Of a stretch of DNA of 64,000 nucleotides, positions 9,167 through 17,526 are shown in pieces (the stretch's first letter is position 1; every line of letters begins with the position of its first letter). The stretch is from Lentzea alba (GTDB lineage: Bacteria > Actinomycetota > Actinomycetes > Mycobacteriales > Pseudonocardiaceae), in contig NZ_JAAMPJ010000020.1 in the NCBI RefSeq assembly GCF_011067745.1, positions 94,372 to 158,371 on the forward strand, given 5' to 3'. The translations under genes were made by a program, and so were the position numbers. The notes below the pieces were generated by a model. It did no database searches. It was not told the DNA's origin and saw nothing but the letters and a program-made list of their open reading frames with translations.

Positions 9167-9985
9167 TCAGTCCTTACGACCGACGCCAGCGTACAAGAAC
9201 ATGTTCATGGACGCCTCGTCGGCGAAGTCCCCGGGTCCGTCCGGTCGCCATTCTCCACACCCGACCAGGCCCGGCTCCACCATTTCGAAACCTTCGAACA
9301 GCGCGTTGACCTGCTCGTGCGTGCGCATGTGCATCTGGTCGGCGCTCTTGCTCCGGTTCACCACCGCGGCGGCCTGGTCGACGCTCTCGTCGATCTGGTC
9401 CTTGGCGACGTGCGTCATCGCGATGAAGCTGCCGGCGGGCAGCGCGTCGCGGTAGTGGGCGACGAGCTTCTCCGGGCTGTCCTCGTCCGGCACCCAGTGC
9501 AGCATGAGCAGCATCAACAGCCCGATCGGCTCGTCGAAACGCAGCAGCCGCCGCACGTCGGGCGCCGACAGCACGGCCTCCGGATCGCGCATGTCGGCCT
9601 GCACGATTGCAGCATTTTCGTTGTCAGCCAGCATCAGTTGGCTGTGCGCGACGGCAACGGGGTCCTTGTCGACGTAGACGATTCGCGCAGCCGGGTCGCG
9701 GTCCTGCGCCACCTCGTGCACGTTCATGACCGTCGGGATGCCGGAACCGATGTCGAGGAACTGACGAATGCCCTGGTCCATCAGGAAGTTCACCGCGCGG
9801 CCGAGGAACCGCCGGTTGAGCCGGGCCACGTTGGGCAGCCCCGGCACGAGCTTCTCGATCTGGGAACCGACCTGGCGGTCGGCGGCGAAGTTGTGGGCGC
9901 CGCCGAGGATGTAGTCGTAGACGCGGGCCATGCTCGGCACGTTCGTGTCGATGCCGAGCGGCACCCAGTCCTGGGTCTCTGCCAC
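9167..9985 (-). CDS. SAM-dependent methyltransferase, PF04672/DUF574 type (array copy 2)
   Basis: A 272-residue paralogue of the methyltransferase at 3676-4491. Motif I is FLDIGSGIPT, followed by YVDKDPVAVAHS and the family segment VYDYILGGAHNF. The GTG at 9985 is preferred: GAAGAGG ends at 9995, 9 bases upstream. An alternative GTG at 9994 abuts the ribosome binding site. Divergent from the third P450 and upstream of the second GGDEF-EAL gene, it keeps the unit layout exactly. Its substrate is unknown; a product of the neighbouring P450 is one possibility (inference). Confidence 0.9.
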   Translation of the reverse strand: MAETQDWVPLGIDTNVPSMARVYDYILGGAHNFAADRQVGSQIEKLVPGLPNVARLNRRFLGRAVNFLMDQGIRQFLDIGSGIPTVMNVHEVAQDRDPAARIVYVDKDPVAVAHSQLMLADNENAAIVQADMRDPEAVLSAPDVRRLLRFDEPIGLLMLLMLHWVPDEDSPEKLVAHYRDALPAGSFIAMTHVAKDQIDESVDQAAAVVNRSKSADQMHMRTHEQVNALFEGFEMVEPGLVGCGEWRPDGPGDFADEASMNMFLYAGVGRKD

Positions 9986-10164
9986 GGGGAACACCTCTTC
10001 GGTTCGTGGCGTTCGGGGGAAGACGCATGAGCTTAGTCACCCGAGCGGTGTGTGCACTGAACCATCAGAGTGACTCGGAACCACCCGTTCAGGCACTGTC
10101 GTCTTCCCCCAAACGGCTCCTAGGGTGGTCCGTCCCCATTCGGTCCAACTCCGCAGGAGCCCGA
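9986..10164. promoter_or_regulatory. Divergent promoter region, methyltransferase/P450 (unit B)
   Basis: Shares blocks GCTTAGTCA, GTGCACTG, GGCACTGTC and CTCCTAGGGTGGTCC with the unit A spacer. TAGGGT at 10122-10127 is the likely -10 of the P450 arm. The conserved GGCACTGTC block lies about 20 bases upstream of it, at or near the -35 position. Because coding copies drift freely here, these islands mark candidate promoter or operator sites. Confidence 0.5.
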
Positions 10165-11475
10165 ATGCCCGTCCCGGTGGCCCCCCGCCGCTGGCCGTTA
10201 CTCGGGCACACCCCGGCGATGCTCACCCAGCGCGCCAAGTTCACCGACGCGCTGCACGAGCACGGCGACGTGGTGCGCCTGGACCTCGGTCCACTGCACG
10301 CGTACTTCGTCTCCGACCCCGCGCTGACCCACGAAGTGCTGGTGACACAGGGCTCGAAGTTCCGCAAGGGCGCGATGTTCGACAAGTTCCAGCCGTACCT
10401 GGGGACCGGGCTGCTGCTGTCGAACGGCGAGTACCACCTGCGACAGCGCCGGATGATGCAGCCGGCGTTCCACCGGGAACGAATTGAAGCGTATGCCTCG
10501 ACGATGGCTCGTGCTGCTGCTTCGCTGGCCGCGCGCTGGCAGCCGGGCGAGATCCGCACCATCGAGAACGACATGCAGGAGCTCGCGGTCACCATCGTCG
10601 GTGAGGCGCTCTTCTCGACCGAGATCGGGCAGCGCGCCGTCGAGGAGGTCCGCCGGTCCATCTTCACGGTCATCCAGCAGGGCATGATCCGCGCGCTGTC
10701 GCCGTCCTTCGTCGAAAAGCTCCCGATTCCAGGCAACAGGGAATTCGACGCCGCCATCGCCCGCATGAAAGCCGTGGTGCTGCAGGTGATCGAGAGCTGG
10801 CGCGCCGACGGCACCGACCACGGCGACGTCCTCTCGATGCTCCTGCTGGCGCAGGAGGACGGCGTGGGCATGACCGACCAGCAGACCTACGACGAAGTGC
10901 TCACCCTGCTGACCGCCGGCATCGAAACCACCGCGATCGCCCTGGCCTGGGCGCTCTACGAGGTCGGGCAGCATCCCGAGATCGAACGCCGCTTGCACGC
11001 CGAGGTCGACGCGGTCGTCGGCGATCGCCCCGTGACGTTCGCCGACGTGAGCTCGTTGGTCCACACAGGACAGATAGTGCAGGAGACCCTGCGGAAGTAC
11101 CCGATCTGGTTCGTGATGCGCAGAACCCTCACCGAGGTGCAACTCGGTGACGTCACCCTCCCTGCGGGCGCCGAGGTGATCGTCAGCCCGCACGCCCTGC
11201 ACCACGACGAGCGCTACTTCCCCGAACCCCAGCGCTTCAACCCCGACCGCTGGACACCGGAGTTCGTGTCCGCTCTTCCGCGCGGCGCGTTCATCCCGTT
11301 CGGCGGCGGCAACCGCCAGTGCCTGGGCAACGTCTTCGCCCAGACCGAGATCGTCATCACCCTCGCGACCATCGCCGCCCGCTGGCAGCTGGTCCCCACC
11401 CGTCCGGCGCGCGTGAAGTTCACGTCCGCCCCGTACCCCGACGGCCTGCTGATGAAAGCCGTCCCCCGCAACTAG
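10165..11475 (+). CDS. Cytochrome P450 (array copy 3)
   Basis: A 436-residue complete P450 with N-terminus MPVPVAPRRWPLLGH, I-helix AGIETT, K-helix ETLRKY and haem loop FIPFGGGNRQCLG with Cys386. The ATG at 10165 has AGGAG at 10155-10159. The haem loop (NRQCLGN versus HQCIGN in copies 1 and 2) and the B-C region differ from the other copies, so substrate specificity may have diverged. The hydrolase gene follows after 17 bases. Confidence 0.95.
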   Translation: MPVPVAPRRWPLLGHTPAMLTQRAKFTDALHEHGDVVRLDLGPLHAYFVSDPALTHEVLVTQGSKFRKGAMFDKFQPYLGTGLLLSNGEYHLRQRRMMQPAFHRERIEAYASTMARAAASLAARWQPGEIRTIENDMQELAVTIVGEALFSTEIGQRAVEEVRRSIFTVIQQGMIRALSPSFVEKLPIPGNREFDAAIARMKAVVLQVIESWRADGTDHGDVLSMLLLAQEDGVGMTDQQTYDEVLTLLTAGIETTAIALAWALYEVGQHPEIERRLHAEVDAVVGDRPVTFADVSSLVHTGQIVQETLRKYPIWFVMRRTLTEVQLGDVTLPAGAEVIVSPHALHHDERYFPEPQRFNPDRWTPEFVSALPRGAFIPFGGGNRQCLGNVFAQTEIVITLATIAARWQLVPTRPARVKFTSAPYPDGLLMKAVPRN

Positions 11476-11492
11476 TTGGAGGTAGTTCCACC

Positions 11493-12482
11493 ATGCGTTT
11501 CCGCCGGCTGTGCGCCGCGGCTCTGCTCGCCACCGGAACCCTGCTCGCCCCACTCCCCGCCTCGGCCGCCACGACCTGCCAGGACGTCAGCTACCCAGTG
11601 CGAGTCGGCCTCACCCCGCTGATCACCTCGCAGGAAACCATGGCCGCCAGGCTGTGCGTGCCCAGCGGCGCCACCACCGTGCAAGTCCTCATCCCCGGCG
11701 GCACCTACGACAGGTCCTACTGGGACGTGGGCTTCGACCCAGCCACCCACTCCTTCACCCGCGCGCAGAACAAAGCGGGCATCGCCACCCTGGCCCTGGA
11801 CCGCCTGGGCACCGGCAAGAGCTCCAAACCACTGAGCGCCATCGTCACCGCCTCAACCCAGGCAAGCGCAGTCCACCAGGTCGTCCAAACCCTGAAACCG
11901 CGCTTCGCCAAGGTGATCGTCGCAGGCCACTCCATCGGCTCCGCGATGGCGATGATCGAAGCGGGCACCTGGCGCGACGTGGACGGCGTCCTGGTCACCG
12001 GCTTCACGCACAAGATGAACTACATCACCGTGGTCCCCGTGCTGGCCAACATGATCCCGGCCGGCCTGGACCTCGGCTACCTCACCACGATGCCGGACAC
12101 CCGCTACAACGCGTTCCACAAACCGGGCCCGCTGGTCTCCGGCGCCATCTCGTTCGACGAAGCCACCAAGGACGTCTTCTCCGCAACCGAAGCGGTCGAC
12201 ACCATCCTGCTCAACACCGTCATCATCCCGATCAGCCGCAACATCAACGTCCCGGTCCTGATCGTCGTGGGCAACGACACCCACTTCTGCAGCTCCGGCC
12301 TCCCACTGATGGGCAGCGACTGCTCCTCGGCCGCGGCTCTGAAGGCCGACGAAGGCCAGTTCTTCCCGGCCGTGCCGCGCCTCGACACCTACGTCCTCAA
12401 CGGCTACGGCCACTCCATCAACTACGCCCCGAACGCACCGGAGTACCACGCCGTCGTCGCCAACTGGTCGAAGACCCTCTAG
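11493..12482 (+). CDS. Secreted alpha/beta hydrolase (array copy 3)
   Basis: A 329-residue exported hydrolase with a signal peptide ending PASA-A, nucleophile elbow GHSIG with Ser147 and the C-terminal GYGHS histidine. GGAGG at 11478-11482 precedes the ATG. Relative to copies 1 and 2 it has a small insertion near residue 45 and a deletion after the NMIPAGLDLGY region. The cysteine after the catalytic His is replaced by Ser. It ends the array; a repair gene follows 13 bases downstream. Confidence 0.9.
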   Translation: MRFRRLCAAALLATGTLLAPLPASAATTCQDVSYPVRVGLTPLITSQETMAARLCVPSGATTVQVLIPGGTYDRSYWDVGFDPATHSFTRAQNKAGIATLALDRLGTGKSSKPLSAIVTASTQASAVHQVVQTLKPRFAKVIVAGHSIGSAMAMIEAGTWRDVDGVLVTGFTHKMNYITVVPVLANMIPAGLDLGYLTTMPDTRYNAFHKPGPLVSGAISFDEATKDVFSATEAVDTILLNTVIIPISRNINVPVLIVVGNDTHFCSSGLPLMGSDCSSAAALKADEGQFFPAVPRLDTYVLNGYGHSINYAPNAPEYHAVVANWSKTL

Positions 12483-12495
12483 CTAGACTCGGGGG

Positions 12496-12813
12496 ATGGA
12501 CGAAGAGATCCACGAGCGGATCCGCGACTTCATCAAGGCCATCCCCCGCGGCCGCGTCGCCACCTACGGCGACATCGCTGATCTCGCCAAGGCACCGTCG
12601 CCACGGCTGGTCGGCCGCATCCTCAACGAGGACGGCCACGACCTGCCGTGGCAACGCGTGCTGAAGGCCGACGGCACCTGCGCCCCGCACCTGCGCGACA
12701 CCCAGCTCCAGATGCTGCACGAGGAGGGCGTGCCGAACCTCGACGGCAAGGTCAACCTCCGCGAGTACCGCTGGGAAGACGCGCGCGAGGAAGAAGCCGA
12801 AGGCCTCTGGTGA
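12496..12813 (+). CDS. Alkyltransferase-like protein (ATL, MGMT DNA-binding fold)
   Basis: A 105-residue protein with only the DNA-binding domain of O6-alkylguanine-DNA alkyltransferase. The helix RGRVATYGDIA and arginine-finger region are present. The active-site PCHR is replaced by PWQR (about residues 51-54), the hallmark of ATL proteins, which bind alkylated guanine and hand it to nucleotide excision repair instead of transferring the alkyl group. GGGGG precedes the ATG. As I recall, the mycobacterial equivalent is Rv3204, beside genes whose homologues begin at 22422 here. Confidence 0.9.
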   Translation: MDEEIHERIRDFIKAIPRGRVATYGDIADLAKAPSPRLVGRILNEDGHDLPWQRVLKADGTCAPHLRDTQLQMLHEEGVPNLDGKVNLREYRWEDAREEEAEGLW

Positions 12814-12906
12814 CCAGGGCACCCGCACGGCCGGTCCCCAGCGACCCTCAACCCCGAACAAACCACCCGGTGGAACAGTTCCATTGAGGCCGGACCAGCA
12901 CCAGCC

Positions 12907-13560
12907 TCATGCTGATTGCAGCAACACGGCCCGAGCCTCGTAGTACTTGCGCAGCAACGCATCGACCACAAGAGGATGCGCCCCGATCGGTTCGGACACG
13001 ACGTCCGCACCGCACTCGGCGAGCGACCCGTGGAATGTCCCAGGTGCCAAGAGCCACGAGGCAACGGCCACGCGACGCCCCCGCGCCCCGGCCGCGAGAT
13101 CGGCGACCACGTCGGGCACGCGGGGCGTCGCGGTCGCCACATACCCGACCGCCGAAGCCCCCAGCAACCGAGCCGCCCGTTGAACGTCGGCCAACGCCCG
13201 AGCGTCTGACGAACCCGCCGCGGCGAGCACCACTGCGTCGCCGCGGCGGAAACCTGCTTCCCGCAACCGATCCCGCACCGCGGGCACCGCGTCCAACCCC
13301 AAGGGCGACGTCAGCACCACGTCTTGGCGCAGGCCGATCTGCTCGGGAATGTCCTTGCGCACGTGGTAACCGGAGGCCAGGAACACCGGCACCACGATGC
13401 ACGGACCGTCCACAACGGACCGCACGTCCGGTTGCCGGACGTCGGCGTAGGCGACCTCGACCGGCACGTCCACCGAAGGCCGCACCAGCGAGGCGATCTC
13501 TTCACACACCACGGCTCCGCGCGGGTCGCGCGTGCCGTGGAAGGCCAGAACGAGCTTCAT
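12907..13560 (-). CDS. Sirohydrochlorin chelatase, CbiX/SirB family
   Basis: A 217-residue protein of the type II chelatase fold. It starts KLVLAFHGTRD, where the HGT histidine is a metal/porphyrin ligand, and contains VPVFLASGYHV with the second conserved His. It is expected to insert ferrous iron into sirohydrochlorin to make siroheme for NirB. The start (13560) overlaps the stop of the HemD fusion gene by 4 bases, so translation is probably coupled. It is last in the nitrate operon, the position of nasF in the Amycolatopsis mediterranei nasACKBDEF operon as I recall it. Confidence 0.88.
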   Translation of the reverse strand: MKLVLAFHGTRDPRGAVVCEEIASLVRPSVDVPVEVAYADVRQPDVRSVVDGPCIVVPVFLASGYHVRKDIPEQIGLRQDVVLTSPLGLDAVPAVRDRLREAGFRRGDAVVLAAAGSSDARALADVQRAARLLGASAVGYVATATPRVPDVVADLAAGARGRRVAVASWLLAPGTFHGSLAECGADVVSEPIGAHPLVVDALLRKYYEARAVLLQSA

Positions 13561-14651
13561 GCGGGCTCCATAGCGAGGCGGTAACCGCGTTTCACGACCG
13601 TGCACACCATCTGCGGTGATCCCAGCGCGGTCCGCAGCCGCCCGATGGCGGTCTCGACCGCGTGTTCCTCGCCGCCGGAAGGCAAAGCGGCCAACAGATC
13701 CTGACGAGAAACGACCCGTCCGCGAGCCGCCACCAAAGTGCGCAGCACCGCCATCGGCGCCGGGGCGACGGGGCGCAGTTCGCCGTCGATCACCACGGCC
13801 TGCGCCCGCATCTCCATGTCCCGGGAGGCGATCCGCAACCGGGTGGCACGCGCCGGCAACTCCACCGCCAGTTCGCGCACCATCGACCCGATCCGCGAGC
13901 GGGCCGGCTGCACCACCGGGATCCCGGCGGCCACCAACGGGCCGGCGGTGATCGCACCGACTCCGACCACCAGCACGTCGCGTCGCAGCATCGAGACCAG
14001 GTCCGCCTGGCGCGGGCCGGCGGTCCGCAGCACCGAAGACGCGGCTGGAGCGCTGGTGAACGTCAGCGCGTCCACCTGGCCGGCCAGCACCGCGTCGATC
14101 AACCGGTGCAACGGGCCCATGTCGGCCGGCGGCTCCCACCGGTACACGGGAATCTCCACCACGTCGGCGCCCGCGGCCCGCAGCGTGTTGACGAAGTCCG
14201 GCAACGGCTCGCCGTGCAACTGGATGGCGACCCGCTTGCCCGAGACTCCCATGCGCAGCAGGTACTGCAGGAGTTCGGCGTTCGACTCGGACGACGGCGA
14301 CCACGCCTCGACCAGCCCGGCCGCCCGCACCGCGCCCTTGGCCTTCGGGCCGCGTGGCAGCACCACGGCGCCCTCCAGCGCGCGGTGCAGACGGCTGGCC
14401 AGTCCCCACCCCTCAGCGGCTTCGAACCACCCGCGGAAACCGATCGCGGTGGTCGCGACCACGACGTCGACCGGCGCTGCCACCAGCCCCGACGTGGCCT
14501 GGTGCAGGTCGGCGTCGTCAGGCAGCGGCACGATCCGGATGGCCGGACCGTGGATGACGGAGGCGCCCTTGCGTTCCAGCAGGGCGATCAGCTCGTCGGC
14601 GCGGCGGGCGGCGGTGACACCGATGGTGAAGCCCGCCAGCGGCGCGGTCAT
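13557..14651 (-). CDS. Uroporphyrinogen-III synthase fused to a winged-helix DNA-binding domain
   Basis: A 364-residue fusion. Residues 1 to about 260 form a HemD domain that should cyclise hydroxymethylbilane to uroporphyrinogen III, the siroheme precursor. Residues of about 270-362 form a Trans_reg_C-type winged helix (APMAVLRTLVAARGRVVSRQ, then VETAIGRLRTALG and VVKRGYRL), as in OmpR-class regulators but without a receiver domain. The combination is known in actinobacteria (Rv0260c-like) and suggests an enzyme that also senses a tetrapyrrole or regulates the operon (inference). It overlaps nirD and the chelatase gene by 4 bases each. Confidence 0.88.
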   Translation of the reverse strand: MTAPLAGFTIGVTAARRADELIALLERKGASVIHGPAIRIVPLPDDADLHQATSGLVAAPVDVVVATTAIGFRGWFEAAEGWGLASRLHRALEGAVVLPRGPKAKGAVRAAGLVEAWSPSSESNAELLQYLLRMGVSGKRVAIQLHGEPLPDFVNTLRAAGADVVEIPVYRWEPPADMGPLHRLIDAVLAGQVDALTFTSAPAASSVLRTAGPRQADLVSMLRRDVLVVGVGAITAGPLVAAGIPVVQPARSRIGSMVRELAVELPARATRLRIASRDMEMRAQAVVIDGELRPVAPAPMAVLRTLVAARGRVVSRQDLLAALPSGGEEHAVETAIGRLRTALGSPQMVCTVVKRGYRLAMEPA

Positions 14652-14962
14652 GTCACCTCCACTACGCCATCACGCACGCGAACCGCACGAACCGCGACGG
14701 AAACCGAAGGCTCGTCCAGGCACTTGCCGGTGGCCAGCTCGAAGGCCTGCTTGTACACCGGCGACACCACGACGGGAACGCCACCGCGATCGCCCACGAT
14801 GCCGCGCGACAACACCGCGGCGCCGCTGAACGGATCGATGTTGTCCAACGCGTGCAACGAACCGTCCGCGGTCAGGAACACCGCCACCTGGGAACCGTCG
14901 GGCAGCAGGGCAGCCACACCCTGCTCGGGACGCAACAAGTCGAAGTCACAGACAACGGTCAC
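14648..14962 (-). CDS. nirD: Nitrite reductase (NADH) small subunit NirD
   Basis: A 104-residue Rieske-fold subunit of assimilatory nitrite reductase. As usual for NirD, the Cys/His cluster ligands of true Rieske proteins are absent. The motif LDNIDPFSGAAVLSRG and the SPVYKQAFELATGKCLD segment are family hallmarks. The GTG start overlaps the nirB stop (GTGA), so the two subunits are translationally coupled. Confidence 0.92.
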   Translation of the reverse strand: MTVVCDFDLLRPEQGVAALLPDGSQVAVFLTADGSLHALDNIDPFSGAAVLSRGIVGDRGGVPVVVSPVYKQAFELATGKCLDEPSVSVAVRAVRVRDGVVEVT

Positions 14963-17415
14963 CTGACGACCTCCGGAATTCCGAGCTGGACGGGAACGCG
15001 CTGACCACGCTCAGCGCGGAACGAGATCGTGGGGTCCGGGGTGCCGGGTGCGTTCACGAACGACGTGAACCGCGCCAGCTTCTCCGGGTCCTCCAGCACG
15101 CCACGCCACTCGTCGGCGTAGTCGGACACGTGCGACTCCATCGCGGCTTCCAGCTCGGCGCAGATGCCGAGCTTGTCCTCCACGACGACCTCGCGCAGGT
15201 GCTCCAGCCCGCCGTCGAGCCCCTCCAGCCACGCCGAGGTGCGCTGCAGCCGGTCGGCGGTGCGGATGTAGAACATCAGGAACCGGTCGATGATCCGAAT
15301 CAGCTCTGCGGTGTCCACATCGGACACCAGAAGGTCCGCGTGGCGAGGCGTGAAGCCGCCGTTGCCGCCGACGTAGAGGTTCCAGCCGTTCTCGGTGGCG
15401 ATCACGCCGAAGTCCTTGCCGCGCGCCTCCGCACACTCACGGGCACAGCCCGACACGGCCGACTTGAGCTTGTGCGGCGAACGCAGGCCGCGGTAGCGCA
15501 GCTCCAGCTCGATGGCGAGGCCGACAGAATCCTGCACGCCGTAACGACACCACGTCGTGCCCACGCAGGACTTCACCGTGCGCAACGCCTTGCCGTACGC
15601 GTGACCGGACTCGAAGCCCGCATCGACCAGGCGTCGCCAGATCTCCGGCAGCTGGTCGACGGTCGCACCGAACAGGTCGATGCGCTGACCGCCGGTGATC
15701 TTCGTGTAGAGACCGTAGTCGCGGGCGACCTCACCGATGACGATGAGCTTCTCCGGCGTGATCTCACCGCCCGGAATGCGCGGCACGACCGAGTACGTGC
15801 CGTTGCGCTGCAGGTTCGCCAGGAACTTGTCGTTGGTGTCCTGCAACGAGACCTGGGCCTCGCCCAGGATGTGCCCGTTGTTCAGCGACGCCAGGATCGA
15901 GGCCACGGCGGGCTTGCAGATGTCGCAACCACGACCGCTGCCGTGCTTCTCGACCAACGTCGTGAAAGTGGTGATCTGGGTCGCGCGAACGATCTCGAAC
16001 AGCTCCGCCCGCGAGTACGTGAAGTGCTCGCACAACGCCTTGGACTGCTCGACACCGCAGTCCGTGAGGAGCTTCTTCAGCATCGGCACGCACGAGCCAC
16101 AACCCGTACCCGCCTTGGTGCACGCCTTCAGTTCGGCGATGTCGCAGGCGACGCCGGACTGAATCGCGTCGGTGACGGTCTGCTTGGTGACCGCGTGACA
16201 GGAACAAACCTGCGCGTCCGCGGGCATTTCCACGTCGACCGCGCTACCGGGCTGCAGCAGAGCGGCCGGGACTTCCTTGCCCACCAACGGCCGCAGCGAC
16301 GGGTAGGACGACGCGTCGCCGACGAGCACGCCACCCAGCAGGATGCGAGCGTCGTCCGACACCACGAGCTTGCTGTAGGTGCCCGCGACCGCGTTGTTCA
16401 CGACGACTTCCAGCGCGCCCTCGGTGGTGGCGTGCGCGTCGCCGAACGAAGCCACGTCCACACCGAGCAGCTTCAGCTTCGTCGAGACGTCCGCGCCGGG
16501 GAACACCTTCGTGCCACCGGAGATCTGGTCCGCGACCACCTCGGCCATCGCGTAACCGGGGGCGACCAACCCGTACGCCACACCTTCGACGGCAGCGCAC
16601 TCACCGATCGCGAACACCCGCGGGTCGGCGGTCCGGCAGGCGGCGTCGACCAGGTACCCGCCTCGCGGACCCAGCTCCAGCCCCAGGTCCAGATCGGTCC
16701 GCGGCCGGATGCCGGCGCTGAACACCACGACGTCGAGGTCGAGCTCGAGCCCGTTGGCCAGCTTGGCGATCAACCGCGTGCCGTCACGTTCGATGGAGTT
16801 CGCGGAGGTCCCGGTGTGCACGGTCAGGTCGAGCTTCTCGACCAGCCGCTTCAGCAGTCCGGCACCGCCTTCGTCGACCTGGATCGGCATCAGCCGCGGC
16901 GCCAGCTCGACGACGTGCGGAGAGACGCCCATGCCGCGCAACGCGTTGGCCGCCTCCAACCCGAGCAGGCCACCACCGAGCACCATGCCGGAGTGCCGGC
17001 CGGGCCGGTCAGCGGCCTCCACGGTCGCCCGGATGTCGTCCAGGTCGTCGATGGTGCGGTAGACGTGGCAACCGGGCAGGTCCCTGCCGGGGACCGGCGG
17101 CACGAACGGCACCGAGCCGGTGGCCAGCACCAGCGCGTCGTAGGTGACTTCGATGCCGGAAGCGCCCACCACGACGCGGCGCTCCCGGTCGACGGACACG
17201 GCCTTCTCGCCGAGGCGGAGTTCGCAGCCGGTCAACGGACCGAGCTCCAGATCGGCCGAGTTCCAGGTGTCCACATAGGACGACAGCGCGACACGGTCGT
17301 AGGCGGGCCGGGATTCCTCGCCGAACACCACGATCCGCCACGACGAGTCACGGAGGATCTCGACGAGCCGGTGGCCCACCATGCCGTTACCGATCACGAC
17401 CAGGGTTTGGGTCAT
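14959..17415 (-). CDS. nirB: Nitrite reductase (NADH) large subunit NirB
   Basis: An 818-residue cytosolic enzyme that reduces nitrite to ammonium with NADH. Order: an FAD/NAD-binding disulfide reductase fold (about 1-310, dinucleotide motif GNGMVG), a BFD-like [2Fe-2S] domain with CSCH at about 403 and CGSC downstream, and a sulfite/nitrite reductase half domain with siroheme-[4Fe-4S] ligands CVGTTWC (about 615) and GCAREC (about 653). GAAGGAGG at 17423-17430 sets the ATG. It is preceded by a hairpin at 17431-17453. Siroheme supply genes follow in the same operon. Confidence 0.96.
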   Translation of the reverse strand: MTQTLVVIGNGMVGHRLVEILRDSSWRIVVFGEESRPAYDRVALSSYVDTWNSADLELGPLTGCELRLGEKAVSVDRERRVVVGASGIEVTYDALVLATGSVPFVPPVPGRDLPGCHVYRTIDDLDDIRATVEAADRPGRHSGMVLGGGLLGLEAANALRGMGVSPHVVELAPRLMPIQVDEGGAGLLKRLVEKLDLTVHTGTSANSIERDGTRLIAKLANGLELDLDVVVFSAGIRPRTDLDLGLELGPRGGYLVDAACRTADPRVFAIGECAAVEGVAYGLVAPGYAMAEVVADQISGGTKVFPGADVSTKLKLLGVDVASFGDAHATTEGALEVVVNNAVAGTYSKLVVSDDARILLGGVLVGDASSYPSLRPLVGKEVPAALLQPGSAVDVEMPADAQVCSCHAVTKQTVTDAIQSGVACDIAELKACTKAGTGCGSCVPMLKKLLTDCGVEQSKALCEHFTYSRAELFEIVRATQITTFTTLVEKHGSGRGCDICKPAVASILASLNNGHILGEAQVSLQDTNDKFLANLQRNGTYSVVPRIPGGEITPEKLIVIGEVARDYGLYTKITGGQRIDLFGATVDQLPEIWRRLVDAGFESGHAYGKALRTVKSCVGTTWCRYGVQDSVGLAIELELRYRGLRSPHKLKSAVSGCARECAEARGKDFGVIATENGWNLYVGGNGGFTPRHADLLVSDVDTAELIRIIDRFLMFYIRTADRLQRTSAWLEGLDGGLEHLREVVVEDKLGICAELEAAMESHVSDYADEWRGVLEDPEKLARFTSFVNAPGTPDPTISFRAERGQRVPVQLGIPEVVR

Positions 17416-17430
17416 CGGACAAACCTCCTT

Positions 17431-17453
17431 CGCCCGGTTATGCTCACCGGGCG
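17431..17453 (-). promoter_or_regulatory. Hairpin adjoining the nirB ribosome binding site
   Basis: A perfect 8-bp stem, CGCCCGGT pairing with ACCGGGCG, closes a 7-base loop and ends one base-step before the GAAGGAGG ribosome binding site of nirB. The spacer upstream (17454-17526) contains TAAAGGAAAC and an AT-rich GCGAAATATTGCGG stretch on the minus strand. The placement suits translational or processing control; no known RNA family was recognised. Confidence 0.5.
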
Positions 17454-17526
17454 GCGTGTCATCCCAAGGTCCGCAATATTTCGCGGGTGTTAAAGGAAAC
17501 TCTCTCCGCAGTTCAGGCGACGTGCG

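Larger units (their letters stand above)
6976..12482. repeat. Tandem array unit B (GGDEF-EAL, methyltransferase, P450, hydrolase)
   Basis: Second complete copy of the four-gene unit, about 5.5 kb. By eye the P450 and hydrolase here differ more from the other copies than copies 1 and 2 differ from each other, so unit B looks like the older duplicate. No GGDEF-EAL gene follows the last hydrolase; the array ends at the ATL repair gene. Confidence 0.85.

Noticed and set aside
1..12482. Terpene biosynthetic cluster suggested by pentalenene-oxygenase-like P450s
   Set aside because: No terpene cyclase, prenyl synthase, ferredoxin or other biosynthetic gene is present in the window.
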